Shown here in pieces: positions 35,765-47,143 of a stretch of DNA of 64,000 nt. The DNA lies in the NCBI GenBank assembly GCA_025267735.1, contig CM046304.1, positions 17,980,001 through 18,044,000 of the forward strand, read 5' to 3'. Source of the stretch: Mactra quadrangularis (Eukaryota > Mollusca > Bivalvia > Venerida > Mactridae). The translations under genes and the position numbers were made by a program. Within the stretch, counting starts at the first letter, position 1. Every line of letters begins with the position of its first letter. The notes under the pieces were generated by a model that saw only the letters and a list, made by a program, of their open reading frames with translations, made no database searches and was not told where the DNA came from.

Positions 35765-36660
35765 TAATAAGGCAACTCAGTTGGGCAAACTCAGCCTTCC
35801 CTCAGAGGCTCTTTAAGTAGCAAAGAAATATTTATGTAGATTGATTGCCTCATACTATTATGTGAGTATATAATATCGATATAATATGACATCTTTTATA
35901 TGCATACATTGATTGTCGCCAGAAGGTTTCAATCAAAGATCGTACATTCAAAGACTAGGCCATCAATATTCAATATATATTATGTTATTTTACAGAAGTA
36001 TTTATATTCAATTAGATAATTACATTTTCAGGTCACTTGTATTTAATACAGATACAATGATTGTTAGAGAAATCGACATCTTGGCTTATAGTAATACAGG
36101 TTCTATGTATAGCTTTAATTTCATTTTAATTGAAATTTGGAACTGTAATGAGAAATAGGGCTGTGGATCGTAGAGCAAGTGGCGATCCGATCCGAACCAC
36201 TATTCATGTGTAGCGATTCACGAATCGAATCACGAACCACTTGTTAATAAAAAACGTACAGAGTTTATGTAATAAAAAGAGTTAGTGCAGAATTACAGGA
36301 GTTTTTATTATAAGGAAAACCATGTAGTCCAAACATGTCTATTGCCAGACGTTTTATGGGCATTTTCAGTGATATCATTTTGTTTAAATGTGTATCAATC
36401 GAATTTTGACACAAGATTGTTCGGTCCCTACATAAATTTAAGTCTACATTAGATGTGCGAGTCGTTTTCAGTTGTAATTAAGCTGAAAATGTTCTTTCTT
36501 TCATTCCAAAAAAAAGATCGCGATCCGACGATATCGGACATGACGAATACTCGTACTCGATTTTCTGGTCGGGATCGCGAGTATCCGAGTACTCGAATAT
36601 TCGCCTCAGCCCTAATGAGAAACGTTTTTATCTATTAAAGAGTGTATCATTAATAAGTTC
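35765..36660. repeat. ~430-bp direct repeat R2, split by a MITE
   Basis: Matches R4 in unit 2 from AATAAGGCAACTCAGTTGGG on. It is interrupted at 36156-36614 by a hAT-like element and resumes with CGTTTTTATCTATTAAAGAG. Confidence 0.8.
36156..36614. mobile_element. hAT-like MITE with 8-bp target duplication
   Basis: 459 bp with ends TAGGGCTG and CAGCCCTA and flanking duplications ATGAGAAA at 36148-36155 and 36615-36622. The 8-bp length and the GGGCTG terminus fit the hAT superfamily. Interior contains CG-rich GATCCGATCCGAACCAC and CGAGTATCCGAGTACTCGAA stretches but no transposase. The paralogous site in unit 2 (near 43471-43480) is empty with one ATGAGAAA. Confidence 0.92.
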
Positions 36661-37083
36661 AACAATATAGATGTACTTTATCTAAACCTACTGTGGTAGG
36701 AGAACTAACGTACATATGTTTGATTCCATTGGATGCACGTTTGGGAATTGGACAAAGTTCGAGACATCGTAGGCCATAGTACTCCCTTCGCTAAATTACG
36801 TTGGATTCAAACTATAGCACTCCGACCTGTTCCCAGTAAACAAAAGTGTATAATTCATATTCCAGTCAAGCAGTAAATATTGCCAAGTTGGGACAAAGGA
36901 CACACCCTTTGCTCTGTGTTTACATATTGTAGTATTAATTAATGTATTTTTGTATTTTGTATGTATAATTTTTGATACTTAGGTCGTTATTTCTAACTTC
37001 TGTAAAACTAATTACGTCCAAGTCAATTTTCTGTATCTTTGTATCTTAAATCCGTATAGGTATTACTTGACACGTTATAACAA

Positions 37084-37392
37084 GAAGGGGCGGGTCCAAA
37101 ATTGTTTTCTAGGAGGGTCCAAACATTTGGTTGGAGGGGGTCCAAACATTTGAACCACAACTATATTTTACACTGTTTGCAGAAAATGCAACACATTCAT
37201 TATAAAAAATCTTAACATTAGATATAAAATTAAGTTTAACACAAAGGTGAGCGTAGTGAGCCTGTGAATAATTACTTCATGCAACTTAAAAATGGTTAAA
37301 TATTAATAAATACACTCATGGACGGGTACATTTAAAAATTTCAGGGACGGGTCCGGACTTCCCTGACTATCCCCCGCTAGATCCGCATATGA
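37084..37392. mobile_element. GGTCCAAAC-rich non-autonomous DNA element (unit 1)
   Basis: Left end GGGGCGGGTCC, right end CCCGCTAGATCCGC. The interior has repeated GGGGGTCCAAACATTTG and AACCACAACTATATTTTACA. Related copies are at 44513-44810 and 50980-51272; the last shows the clearest ends (GGGGCGGTTCCTGG and GCTGGATCCGCC). Probably hAT-like; the class is inferred from the terminal motif only. Confidence 0.6.
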
Positions 37393-37490
37393 CTAGAGTG
37401 AAGCCAGCAGTTGTTGGCGGGACCAATGGTTAAAATGTTTACAAAAAAGTTAAAATATCATGAAGATACTTTGATCAGAATGGTTTTACT

Positions 37491-37604
37491 TGGGCTGCTA
37501 CTAAAACAATACATCAGAACTCCATTGCAAGGGCGAAAGGATCGAAAGAAAAAAATTGAACCGCATCGAAACGAATCGACTTTCCAGTGAATCGTTGCAG
37601 CCCT
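37491..37604. mobile_element. Very short hAT-like inverted-repeat element (unit 1)
   Basis: Ends GGGCTGC and CGTTGCAGCCC. The counterpart at 44931-45024 preserves longer matching ends (GGGCTGCAACGA and TCGTTGCAGCCC). It is present in both units. Confidence 0.6.
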
Positions 37605-38386
37605 AGATTTTACCTCTGTCTCTGGAGAAATTGTGGATACGTTTCTGCAATACTGACCATGTGTTTATTTACAAATGCTAATATATTTTACTAATTAATA
37701 TGGAAATATGGTAGCTGGAACTAATAACTTAATTAACTCAATCATATCAATTAGCCTTCTAATTAGGAGCTAAATGTGATATCTTCTTCTTTGCCTCATT
37801 TACAAGCGATGTATAAATGATATGTAAATAGCCTGTACACTGTAGGAATCTGAAGTCTGGGGAGCGGGAGTCCAAATTTGTAATAGGAGTAATAATTTGT
37901 AATTAACTAAGTTTGAAACTCTCTGCCAAGATGTAAATTAAGGAGGATAGATGGTTTGGTCGAAGATGCGAGTTTATTTATACCTAGTTTCTTGTTTTCC
38001 AGTCTTGACAAATTTTCATCGACACCTAATATTCGCGTTCTAGCAAAATGATAACAATTGTATTAAAGTTTTTCTTTACCATATATTTCTGCCATTTATT
38101 GTCAGATCTTTATGAAACTTCATACAATGATAACATGCCTTGTGATGGACAGAATTAGAAAGTAACTACAACTTTACCTGGCTTTATTATGGATTATTTC
38201 CCTTTGTAATTTTTACATTATATTTCTTGTTAGCTATTTTGTGAGATAGTTGCGTGAATCTTCTGTTTTTCTTTATAAAAATTGAATGACAAAATGAATC
38301 ATTAAATATAATGTATATCAAAGATTCGACTCATTCTAGTTGAAATGAGCATGGCTCTATTATAATGATATGTATAGTTTCGCTTA

Positions 38387-38665
38387 ATACTAATCGAAAG
38401 GTCTAGGGTTCGATTCACGGTTGGGGCTTTCTTTTGTGGTGTTTGATCATGAAATAATTTCTATGGCTATTCTCCCTTTTACCACTATTCTTAATCATGA
38501 AGGTCAGACATCAGTCACCGAAAAAATATGCGCCTAGTAACAGAATAACAGCTAAATCCAGAGATTTAGCATTTCCAGGAACGCTGAGTAGGTTGACTGA
38601 CGCCCGTGATGCAACTTTGATGACCTTTACAATTGATACGGCGTTAATCCCCAAGCAAAAAGAAC
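38387..38665 (+). repeat. SINE family A, old copy in unit 2
   Basis: Paralogue of 30240-30527, nearly identical, with the same GATACGGCGTTAATCCCCAA end. Confidence 0.75.
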
Positions 38666-38919
38666 TTACATTTAAAATCATCATATTATACCTTCAATGA
38701 ATTAGTCTGATCGTATCATTATTCTTAGAACAAAAAAATACCGTATGATTTATTCATACACCAGACTGGTATGCAAAAAAAACGGTACAAAATTACTGTA
38801 ATAGGTCTATTATTACCATATTTGTTACGCACCTTTACACTCCATATGTTAATGAAGTGTTTGATATGTCTAACATAATGTTATAATGATAGAAACATTG
38901 TTTCCGGTGCAGTACGTCT

Positions 38920-39403
38920 TGTGAGTGATGGTGAATGAAACGAGCTAATAATGGTTAAAGAGAAACTAGGTTCAACTTGTAAACTTGATAACCGGCAGAG
39001 TCAACTTTTGAGATATTCATATTGTCAATCCCAAGCTCAAATAGTAATTACGCGATGTAAAATTGGTCATACTAGATTAACACATTCATATCTTCTCAAA
39101 AGAGAGGAAGCGCCTAAACGTATACCATGGGACGAGCATTTCAATGTAAAACACGTCCTCATTGACTGTCAGGATCTTCAATACGTCCGTGACAAACATT
39201 TAAGGTTAACTCACATAAAACACTTTTTGAGTCAGTACCATCATATGCAATACTTAACTTTTTGAAGGAAATAAATATAAATAATAAAATATAGGATTTT
39301 AAATCATTACTATCGATTAAATTAATAGTATCATCAAAGGTTTTCGGCGCGATATGACCTTTTTGTGTTAGTGCGCCGTAAAACCCAAACAAACAAACAA
39401 ATT
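38920..39403 (+). pseudogene. 5'-truncated LINE, 3' ORF end and tail (unit 2)
   Basis: Paralogue of 30787-31256. The open frame 38951-39265 differs by a few substitutions (TCKLDNRQSQ; KRIPWDEHFNVKH). The tail is longer here: TTCGGCGCGATATGACC … GTGCGCCGTAAAACCCAAAC with CAAA repeats. Confidence 0.78.
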
Positions 39404-39923
39404 AACAATCCCAAACTCGAACTCTAACAATTTATTTACGCTATTTGACCACCAACCCTTGTACATATCTATATACAAACACAATGTATAAATATTCCAA
39501 TTATAATTATATAAGATTCCTTTTATCAAACGCACAGTATAAATATATTGCTACATTTTTACTTTGGAATCCTGTATACACGATAATAGAATATTAAACT
39601 CATAAAATTTGGTTCAATGATTATTTTTCTACAGAATTGTGCCGGAAAGTTCCTTAGAACGCGGACAATAAATATTTGTATATACCGGTATTTTGCTTCA
39701 ATTTAACCAAGAAGTTCTTATAGCTCTATCATAATGAATCTTATGACAAAAACAATCGTCATTAAAAGTCAGTCACAAAATGTCTTATATAACAAATGTT
39801 CAATTCTAAGATAATATGTTCCGGTGTATTAGTTAAAATTTAGTCAACTGTCAGTGATGCATACATTAATGGTGCTCACGAGGCTAAAATGGGCGATATC
39901 TGATATGGAAATGTTTTGGATCT

Positions 39924-40237
39924 GTTTGTTTGTTTTGTTGGGTTTAACGCCGTAGCAACACATTATATATGTTATATCACGACGGTCAGTCAACCTACTC
40001 ACTCCTCCTGGAAAGGCTAATTCTCTGGATTTAGCTGTTAACCAATTACTAAGCGCATACTTTCGTCAGTGACTGACAACTGCCCTACATAATTAAAAAT
40101 CATTGGTAGGAGGGAGAATGGCCGTAGAAATAATTTCATGACCAAGCTCCACGAAAGTATGCCCCGCCCGGGAATCGAACCCACGACCCCTCGATCAATA
40201 GACTTGCGTGCTACCAACTGAGCTAGCCGGGCGGCTA
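39924..40237 (-). repeat. SINE family A, full-length (unit 2)
   Basis: Paralogue of 31780-32091 with the same flanks (TGTTTTGGATCT before, TGTTTTGGATCTA at 40238-40250). Confidence 0.92.
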
Positions 40238-42410
40238 TGTTTTGGATCTAAACCGGTGTAAGAATTTCGTTTATTATTCGCCTAGTAGATGGTTAATAGC
40301 CTAATCAGTTGAAGGAAGGATAATGGAATTCCATGTTCAAACTCCACCCATCAAAGTATCTCTAAACTAGTTAAACTTGAAGTAGACGGAAACAAACTCA
40401 AGTACAAAAAGTATAATTTTATGCTTAGTTTAAAATTCTTACAATCCTGAAGCCACATAATTAATTATGAACTTTCAAACTAAACTTGATACAATTGAAT
40501 ATTACATTGTATTTATACCTGTAGGTATTTTTTGTGAAATTCTAGAAATTGACTAGTCAATATGTTTATTGAACTCTGTCGGAAAATATTTCTTTTGCAT
40601 TAACCAATGATTGCTTTAGCATGTGTCAGAGAGAAAAAGGAGTAGGAAAGAGAAAGAGAGGAGGGAAGGATTGGCGTTTGAATCATTTTTGTAATTACTG
40701 ATCCACCTCATCATTACTATAATTGCTTACACTTTTATTTATTGTTTTCTATTTGTATAACTGTCAGTTTAAAGTGCACACCTTTCAGTCATTTTTTGCA
40801 TTGATTCATATTACCTGGAACTCTGAAAGAATTCACAGACTTCCTCGTAATTAAACTTCTACTTGGCCAACACTAAAAAACTGTTTGTTTAACAATAAAT
40901 AATTCCCATATGATGTCATAGGTACTGATAAGATACCTTTTGGCAGCCATCTTGGTTGGCATTGGTCTGGCTAAGATTTTCAAATACCGTTTTTTAATTA
41001 CCAGCGAAATTTGAATGTGTGCTACAATTCGATCTTCAATGAAGTATGTTTCTTGCAGTTTTATGATAGAAATGAAATTGACAGGGCTGTCTACGCGTTT
41101 TAAATAGACGATTTTGTCATTCACAATATATTCTTTTGTGAAGTTTAAAATTGAAGGAAACTCAATAACTAAAAAACTAAGATGCGTAGTCTTAACATCT
41201 TAAGAATTTCATGATTAAAGTTAAGGTAGTGTTCTTGTTAGCTTAAGGTCTTCCACGTGTTTGTAATGAACATTAATGTCGCATCAGATGAAAAACAATG
41301 AGTTAAAATGGCGGCTTATAAAGTTTTGGAAGCCAAAACTAGATTCTTGTAAGCAGCTTAAAGTGTTTAATTACACACAATCACTATATGCTACATATTA
41401 ATTAAATCATGTTTCCTATGCCATCAATCACTATGGAAAATGTAGCCAAAATACAAAATATAGCTATCATCCTTAAACATAACGAACAAATTATACAAAA
41501 GATTATCATGCGTAGGCCAGGCTTCAGAAAACAAATATGTTAATGCAGAATTTGATTTGCAATTCTCAAGACGTTGTCACTATAAATACAACAATATATT
41601 TTGATTCTTGTATTCAGACTTTCAGAGATATGCGATTTGTACCTAGACTGAGGTATTCACATTGTTAATTATCATCATTGTTAAGGATGGAGTACTTTAC
41701 CTGTGTTATATTTATTACATCATTAACTGTATAAGATACTTAATGCCAGAATTCTAATTGTTATAGTTACAGTGTTATCTTGGCATTGTTAGTTATTTTT
41801 TTATGAATATACATGCAAAAACTTCGTTTAAAATTAAATTACATAAACGCCTTTGTTCATTATGCACGGGTAAAGATTTTTTTTTCACTTTTATTGTACA
41901 AAAAGTGTTTATGTGTATTACATTCATTTTTACTTTATTACTTTTCAGCTCAACTGTTTACGCAGTTTGCACTCTTAAAGACATAAACACGTGCGTGATT
42001 GTTGGTTTCCGGCTCACATTCGGCGTTTATTTCTTACCGTTGAAGTTTATTCTATTATGGTTGATATTATTTACCTAATAAATGTCGATGAGTTATAAAG
42101 AACTGTTTATAAAAAAGAATTAAGTGTGCGATAGAGATGTTTGTATAAGATATGTTCGTAGATGCTCGCGTTAGAATGTATTTTGTTCCATGTAATGATG
42201 CAAAAAACTGATTTTTTATAAGACATATGTCCTCAGTCGTTAATTTTGTCGACATTACATACAATATAACCATTTGTTACTGGTTCAGTGTTTTAAGCCA
42301 CTCGAAGATGGTTGCATACCCCCAAAAAAATGATAACACCATGATCGCAATAGATAAAATAAAAGTATTTATAATTAAAATAGTAAAATAATAATAATAA
42401 TAATTTTATA

Positions 42411-42835
42411 AGGCAACTCAATTAGGCAAGCCCAGTCTTCCATAAGAGCCTCAAACAACTTCTGGTTACACAAATGACTTGCCTCATACTATTGATTACA
42501 TAATATCCATTTATCATGGCATCATTTTTACATGTTTATAATTGATTGTCGCTAGAAGATTTCAATCAAAGATTGAACATTCAAAGACTAGGTCATCAAT
42601 ATTCAATACAGATTCTTTTATTTTACAGGTGTGTCTGTATTCAATTAGATAATTACATTTTTCAGGTCACTTGTATTTAATACAGATACATTGCTTGTTA
42701 GAGAAATCGACATCTTGGCTTATAGTGATACATGTTCAATGTATAGTTTTAATTTGATTTTAATTGAATATTGGAACTGTAATGAGAAACGTTGAGTTTT
42801 TTATCTATTAAAGGGTGTATCATGGCATAAATCAG
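42411..42835. repeat. ~430-bp direct repeat R3 (unit 2)
   Basis: Paralogue of R1; separated from R4 by the microsatellite only. Confidence 0.8.
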
Positions 42836-43090
42836 TTAAACAATAATAGCAATGATAATAGTAATGATGATGATAATATCAATAATTTTAATAACAACAA
42901 TAATAATGATAATGTTGATAAATGATGATGATGATGATGATGAGAATAAAAATAATTATTATATGTATCATGAAGATAATAATAATAATGATAATAAATA
43001 TGATGAAGATAATGATAATAATGATAATAAATATGATGAAGATAATGATGATAATGATAATAAATATGATGAAGATAATGATAATAATTA
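42836..43090. repeat. ATAATGATG microsatellite (unit 2)
   Basis: Four near-identical ~42-bp sub-blocks of GATAATAAATATGATGAAG are visible between 42985 and 43085, so the array has grown by block duplication. It yields low-complexity open frames on both strands that are not genes. Confidence 0.88.
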
Positions 43091-43515
43091 GGCCACTCAG
43101 TTGGGCAAACCCAGTCTTCATTCAGAGGCTCTTCAAGTAGCAAAGAAATATTTGTGTAGACTGATTGCCTCATACTATTATGTGAGTATATAATATTGAT
43201 ATAATATGACATCTTTTATATGCATACATTGATTGTCGCCAGAAGATTTCAATAAAAGATTGTACATTCAAAGACTAGGTCATCAATATTCAATATAGAG
43301 TCTGCTATTTTACAGAAGTGTCTTTATTCAATTAGATAATTACATTTTTCAGGTCACTTGTATTTAATACAGATACAATGGTTGTTAGAGAAATCGACAT
43401 CTTGGCTTATTTTAATACAGGTTCAATGTATTCCTTTAATCACATTTTAATTGAATATTGGAACTGTAATGAGAAACGTTAAGTTTCTATCTGTTAAAGA
43501 GTGTATCATAAATCA
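43088..43515. repeat. ~430-bp direct repeat R4 (unit 2)
   Basis: Uninterrupted paralogue of R2; carries the empty hAT-MITE site around 43471-43480. Confidence 0.8.
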
Positions 43516-43821
43516 GTTCAACTATATAAATGTACTTTATTTATACCTTCTGTAAAAGGAAACTAACGTACATATGTTTGATTCCATTGGATGCACATTT
43601 GGAAATTAGTTCGATAAGTTCCGAGTTGTCGAATGCCATACTTATACTCCCTTCGCTAAATAGCGTTGGATTCAAACCAAAGCCCTCCGACACGGTTCTG
43701 AGCCAAAAACTATATGTACTATATATTCGAGTCCAACAGTAAACATTGCCAAGTTGGGATAAACGACGCACCCTTTGCTCTGTGTTTATATATTGTAGTA
43801 TTGATTGATCTATTTTATGTA

Positions 43822-44377
43822 CGAGGGGTGTCCCAGTAAATCGTGGACTCTGTTGCGAAAAAAGTACGCGCAACTTCAGCATGTGTTTGAATTCAAATTT
43901 TATACCCATCCAAGTTGTGCCAGGCTGATTACGAAACTGAGTTGCAATTACATTAACTCAATCTTGTCCTGACGTCACATTTTCTCGTTGATGTCACATT
44001 TTTGTGTTTCAGTTCAAATGCGTATTGCATTCTTGTGTACATATTTTATGATCTGAGATTTGGTGTGATAATATATTGATAATATCTGCGAATGTCTATG
44101 TAAAAATAAAATGCAATTAAAAAGTTTAAGTTTAAATTTTGCTGTTCACTTGAACTCAGTATGGACGAATATACAAGTGTAAAAGTGGTTGCGCCGCATG
44201 CACATACCTTGTATTAGTTAAACATTAAAATGACGCCTTTAATGCAATTTCTTATTGGTCAAATGCCTAATTTGTATAAAAATATGACTAACAAACAGTC
44301 TTGTAAATTATGATCATCATGTGACGTAAGGAAAGAAAGTTATGGACAAAGTACACGATTTACTGGGACACCCCTCG
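43822..44377. mobile_element. Mariner/Tc1-like MITE with 24-bp perfect TIRs and TA duplication
   Basis: Left end CGAGGGGTGTCCCAGTAAAT… (43822-43845) is the exact reverse complement of 44354-44377, with TA on both sides (43820-43821, 44378-44379). Length 556 bp; no transposase frame. The paralogous position in unit 1 (about 36960) is an empty TA. Confidence 0.93.
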
Positions 44378-44512
44378 TATGTATAGTTTTTGATACTTAG
44401 GTCGTTATTTCTAACTTCTGTAAAACTAATTACGTCGAAGTCAATTTTCTGTATCTTTGTATCTTAAATCCGTATTACTTGACACGTTATAACAAAATAA
44501 CAAGAAGCCTTT

Positions 44513-44810
44513 CAAAGGGGCGGGTCCAGAATTGCTTTCTAGGAGGGTCCAAACATTTGATTGGAGGGGGTCCAAACATTTGAACCACAACCATATTTTA
44601 CAGTTTGCAGAAATTGCAACACATTTATTATAAAAATTCTTAAACATTAGATATAATATAATGTTAAACACAAAGGTGAGCGAAGTGAGCCTGTAAATAA
44701 TTACTTCGTGCTACTTAAAAATGGTTTAAAAAATAACAAATACACTCATGGACGGGTACATTTTGGAAATTTCAGGGGGGTCCGGACTTCCCCGCTAGAT
44801 CCGCCAATGA
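44513..44810. mobile_element. GGTCCAAAC-rich DNA element (unit 2)
   Basis: Paralogue of 37084-37392 with the same GGGGCGGGTCC end and internal GGGGGTCCAAACATTTG repeats. Confidence 0.6.
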
Positions 44811-44930
44811 CAAGGGTGAATCCAGCAGTTGTTGGCGGGACCAGACCATCACATGTGGTTAAAATGTTTGCAAAAAAGTTAAAATATCATTAAGATACTT
44901 TGAGCAGTATGATTTTCTTTGGGCTGCAAC

Positions 44931-45024
44931 GAAAAAAATACATCGAAAATCGATTGCGAGGGTGAAAAAGTCGAAAGAAAAAAAATCGAATCGAATCGAC
45001 TTTCCAGTGAATCGTTGCAGCCCT
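44931..45024. mobile_element. Very short hAT-like element (unit 2)
   Basis: GGGCTGCAACGA at the left and TCGTTGCAGCCC at the right form a 12-bp inverted repeat around a CGAAAGAAAAAAAATCGAAT-type interior. Confidence 0.65.
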
Positions 45025-45470
45025 AGGGTTCATCGCTGTTTCTGGAGAAATTGTGGATACGCTTCTGCAATACTGACCATGTGTTTATTTACAAATGCTA
45101 ATATATTTTACTAATCAATATGGAAATATGGTAGCTGGAACTAATAACTTAATTAACTCAATCATATCAATTAGCCTTCTAATTAGGAGCTAAATGTGAT
45201 ATCTTCTTCTTTGCCTCATTTACAAGCGATGTATAAATGATATGTAAATAGGCTGTACACTGTCAGAATCTGAAGTCTGGGGAGCGGGAGTCCAAATTTG
45301 TAATAAGAGTAATAATTTGTAATTAACTAAGTGTGAAACTGTCTGCCAAGATGTAAATTAAGGTGGATAGATGGTTTGGTCGAAGATGCGAGTTTATTTA
45401 TATCTAGGTTCTTGTTTTCCAGTCTTGACAAATTTTCATCGACACCTAATATTCGCGTTCTAGCAAAATG

Positions 45471-46625
45471 GTAAATTTTACTGGACTTAAAAAGTATACT
45501 GAACAAAAACATTTTAGCGATAATGGTAAAATATGAAAACTTTTTAATGATTAAGCATTGTATATATTAAATTCAAATTAACAATACTGCAGCAGAAAAA
45601 TCATGTATTAATAGAATATAGAATGTTTATGTGTGTAAAAAGTTGTTGGACAGTCGGATCCCTCACATTCTCAAAGTCACTGGACCTACCTAGATTTTAG
45701 TGGGCTCGGGCTACAGTCAATCGGGTAAATTCGAAGAATGTTGTTTTCGTTGTTTGTTTGTAGCGTCCCTTTTATAGCAAACGTTTAAAAATGAAAAACA
45801 AGATCTCCCATTTAACTGTGTGGTATTGTATGTGCTTTGGTAGCTTGTTTGGTAATATTGAATTCGTATGTCCATGAATAGATAATAATAGCACTTCTTG
45901 ACAGTGAGTTATTTGCCGGGTCTTGTTACTAGTTGTATTTATACCACTTCAGTGAGGCCTGTCTTAGTTGAAAATCTCCTGAGTGTTATGAATGAGATTT
46001 TGACGACATTCAACGATATTATTTGTTATCTCACTAACTTTGAACTGGTTGAAATTCTAGTTTATACATCACAGGGGAATTCTAACGTCACATCGAAGCA
46101 CATTTTATTACCAAAACTTGTTAAAAGCAACTTTGCCCTTTTCAGCAGTTTCATAAACAAAACAAGTCCACTAAAAACTTTGACAATTTGAACAGAAAGC
46201 AGTGATATGTTTTGTCATAAAGCGCTCTCCTCTGTGAAGTACGAGAGCCTTCGTGATATTGTATATACATTTAATAAATCTCCTTATTTGGGCAGTTCAT
46301 TTACAAATGGGTTCTAAACTGTTGCTAAACTTCCTTGCCTGGACGAATTACCTTTTTACTACGGAAATTATCACAAATGTTATCTTCCGCTTTGACTAGA
46401 TTTATGACCTCATGTTATCATAAGAACGTGATACACTTTCAGAATATTTTTATCCAGTGGTTCCTTGGTGACTATGCGGTTATGTGACTTGTATTAGTTT
46501 CTAGGATATTATTAGTAATTATTAGGATAAAACTGTAAATTTATGGTATTTTTCTATTAGTAAATTTTTCTCATGCTTAACTCGGTAATAATTTCATGTA
46601 GAGAGTCTTTTAATTTAACTTATTA
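45471..46625. other. Gene-free stretch after the duplication
   Basis: AT-rich with one chance ORF (45898-46191) of no recognisable family. No repeats were recognised. Confidence 0.4.
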
Positions 46626-46951
46626 CTAGATGGGAGCCCGTGCAAGCACGGGCTTTAGCAAACTCCTCACAGTGCTTAAGTCACGCTTTGCTACTTAATT
46701 ATTGATTTGATAAAGGGAGATAACCGCTGCGGGGAGTTTGGTTTGACGTGTCTATTTTTAGTTTTATCTATTTTTAGACACAAAAAAACCCATTTTTTTG
46801 TTGATTTTTGGCAGTTTTTGCAAATATCAAGAGGCTTTGTCAAAAAAGAATTGTCAACTTGATATGCCGGTATATACGTGCTCCAGCGACAAACAAAAGA
46901 TTTATTCAAAGCTGCGCAGTTTCTTCCACAAAATTAATTTAATAGTATAGA
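46626..46951 (-). mobile_element. Complete non-autonomous Helitron (326 bp)
   Basis: On the - strand it begins TCTATACTATTAAATTAA (46951 downward) right after a host A, and ends with hairpin AGCCCGTGC-TT-GCACGGGCT, then CCCATCTAG followed by a host T. 5'-TC, 3' hairpin, 3'-CTRR and A/T insertion without target duplication are the Helitron hallmarks. There is no Rep/helicase, so it was moved in trans. A related fragment (CGCTGCGGGGAGTTTG with TCACGCATTGCTACTT) lies at about 47368-47442. Confidence 0.88.
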
Positions 46952-46987
46952 TAATACATTTGCTCCCGCCGAATTGACGCAATGGAT

Positions 46988-47143
46988 TTTTACCACGCAT
47001 GTCACCTACGAAAATGTGCGCCTAGTAACAGTTTATCCAGAAATTAAGCCTGTGCAGCGCATGAATGGTGTTAAGGTTGACTGGCCGTCGAGTTATGGCC
47101 TAAACAATATGTTGCTACGGCGTTAAACCCAACCAAAAAAAAT
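46988..47143 (+). repeat. SINE family A, 3' fragment
   Basis: GTGCGCCTAGTAACAG … GGTTGACTGGCCGTCGAGTT … GTTGCTACGGCGTTAAACCC. The tRNA head is lost; it is just outside the Helitron. Confidence 0.7.

Larger units (their letters stand above)
29917..38050. repeat. Tandem segmental duplication, unit 1 (8.1 kb)
   Basis: Begins AACAATTGTATTAAAGTTTT and ends …CGTTCTAGCAAAATG. The same start and end bound unit 2 (38053-45470), which follows directly. The copies are collinear and very similar by eye, including SINE and LINE fragments in the same order. Unit 1 carries two large insertions absent from unit 2 (34841-35763 and 36156-36614), and unit 2 carries one absent from unit 1 (43822-44377). No functional gene was recognised in either unit. 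Confidence 0.92.
38053..45470. repeat. Tandem segmental duplication, unit 2 (7.4 kb)
   Basis: Direct repeat of unit 1, abutting it at 38050/38053. It shares a diverged SINE A copy, a LINE 3' fragment, an antisense full SINE A with the same target duplication, the 430-bp direct repeats, the ATAATGATG microsatellite and the GGTCCAAAC-rich element. Short indels distinguish the copies. Confidence 0.92.

Noticed and set aside
34233..36155. R1/R2 as long terminal repeats of a retrotransposon
   Set aside because: Only a microsatellite (plus later insertions) lies between them; there is no primer-binding site, polypurine tract or gag/pol sequence, and no TG…CA ends.
42832..43212. ORFs with poly-His/Tyr, poly-Ile and poly-Asp/Asn on both strands
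   Set aside because: They arise from the ATAATGATG microsatellite and have no gene signals.
45898..46191. 97-residue + strand ORF
   Set aside because: No recognisable family, no splice context, no counterpart elsewhere; compatible with chance.
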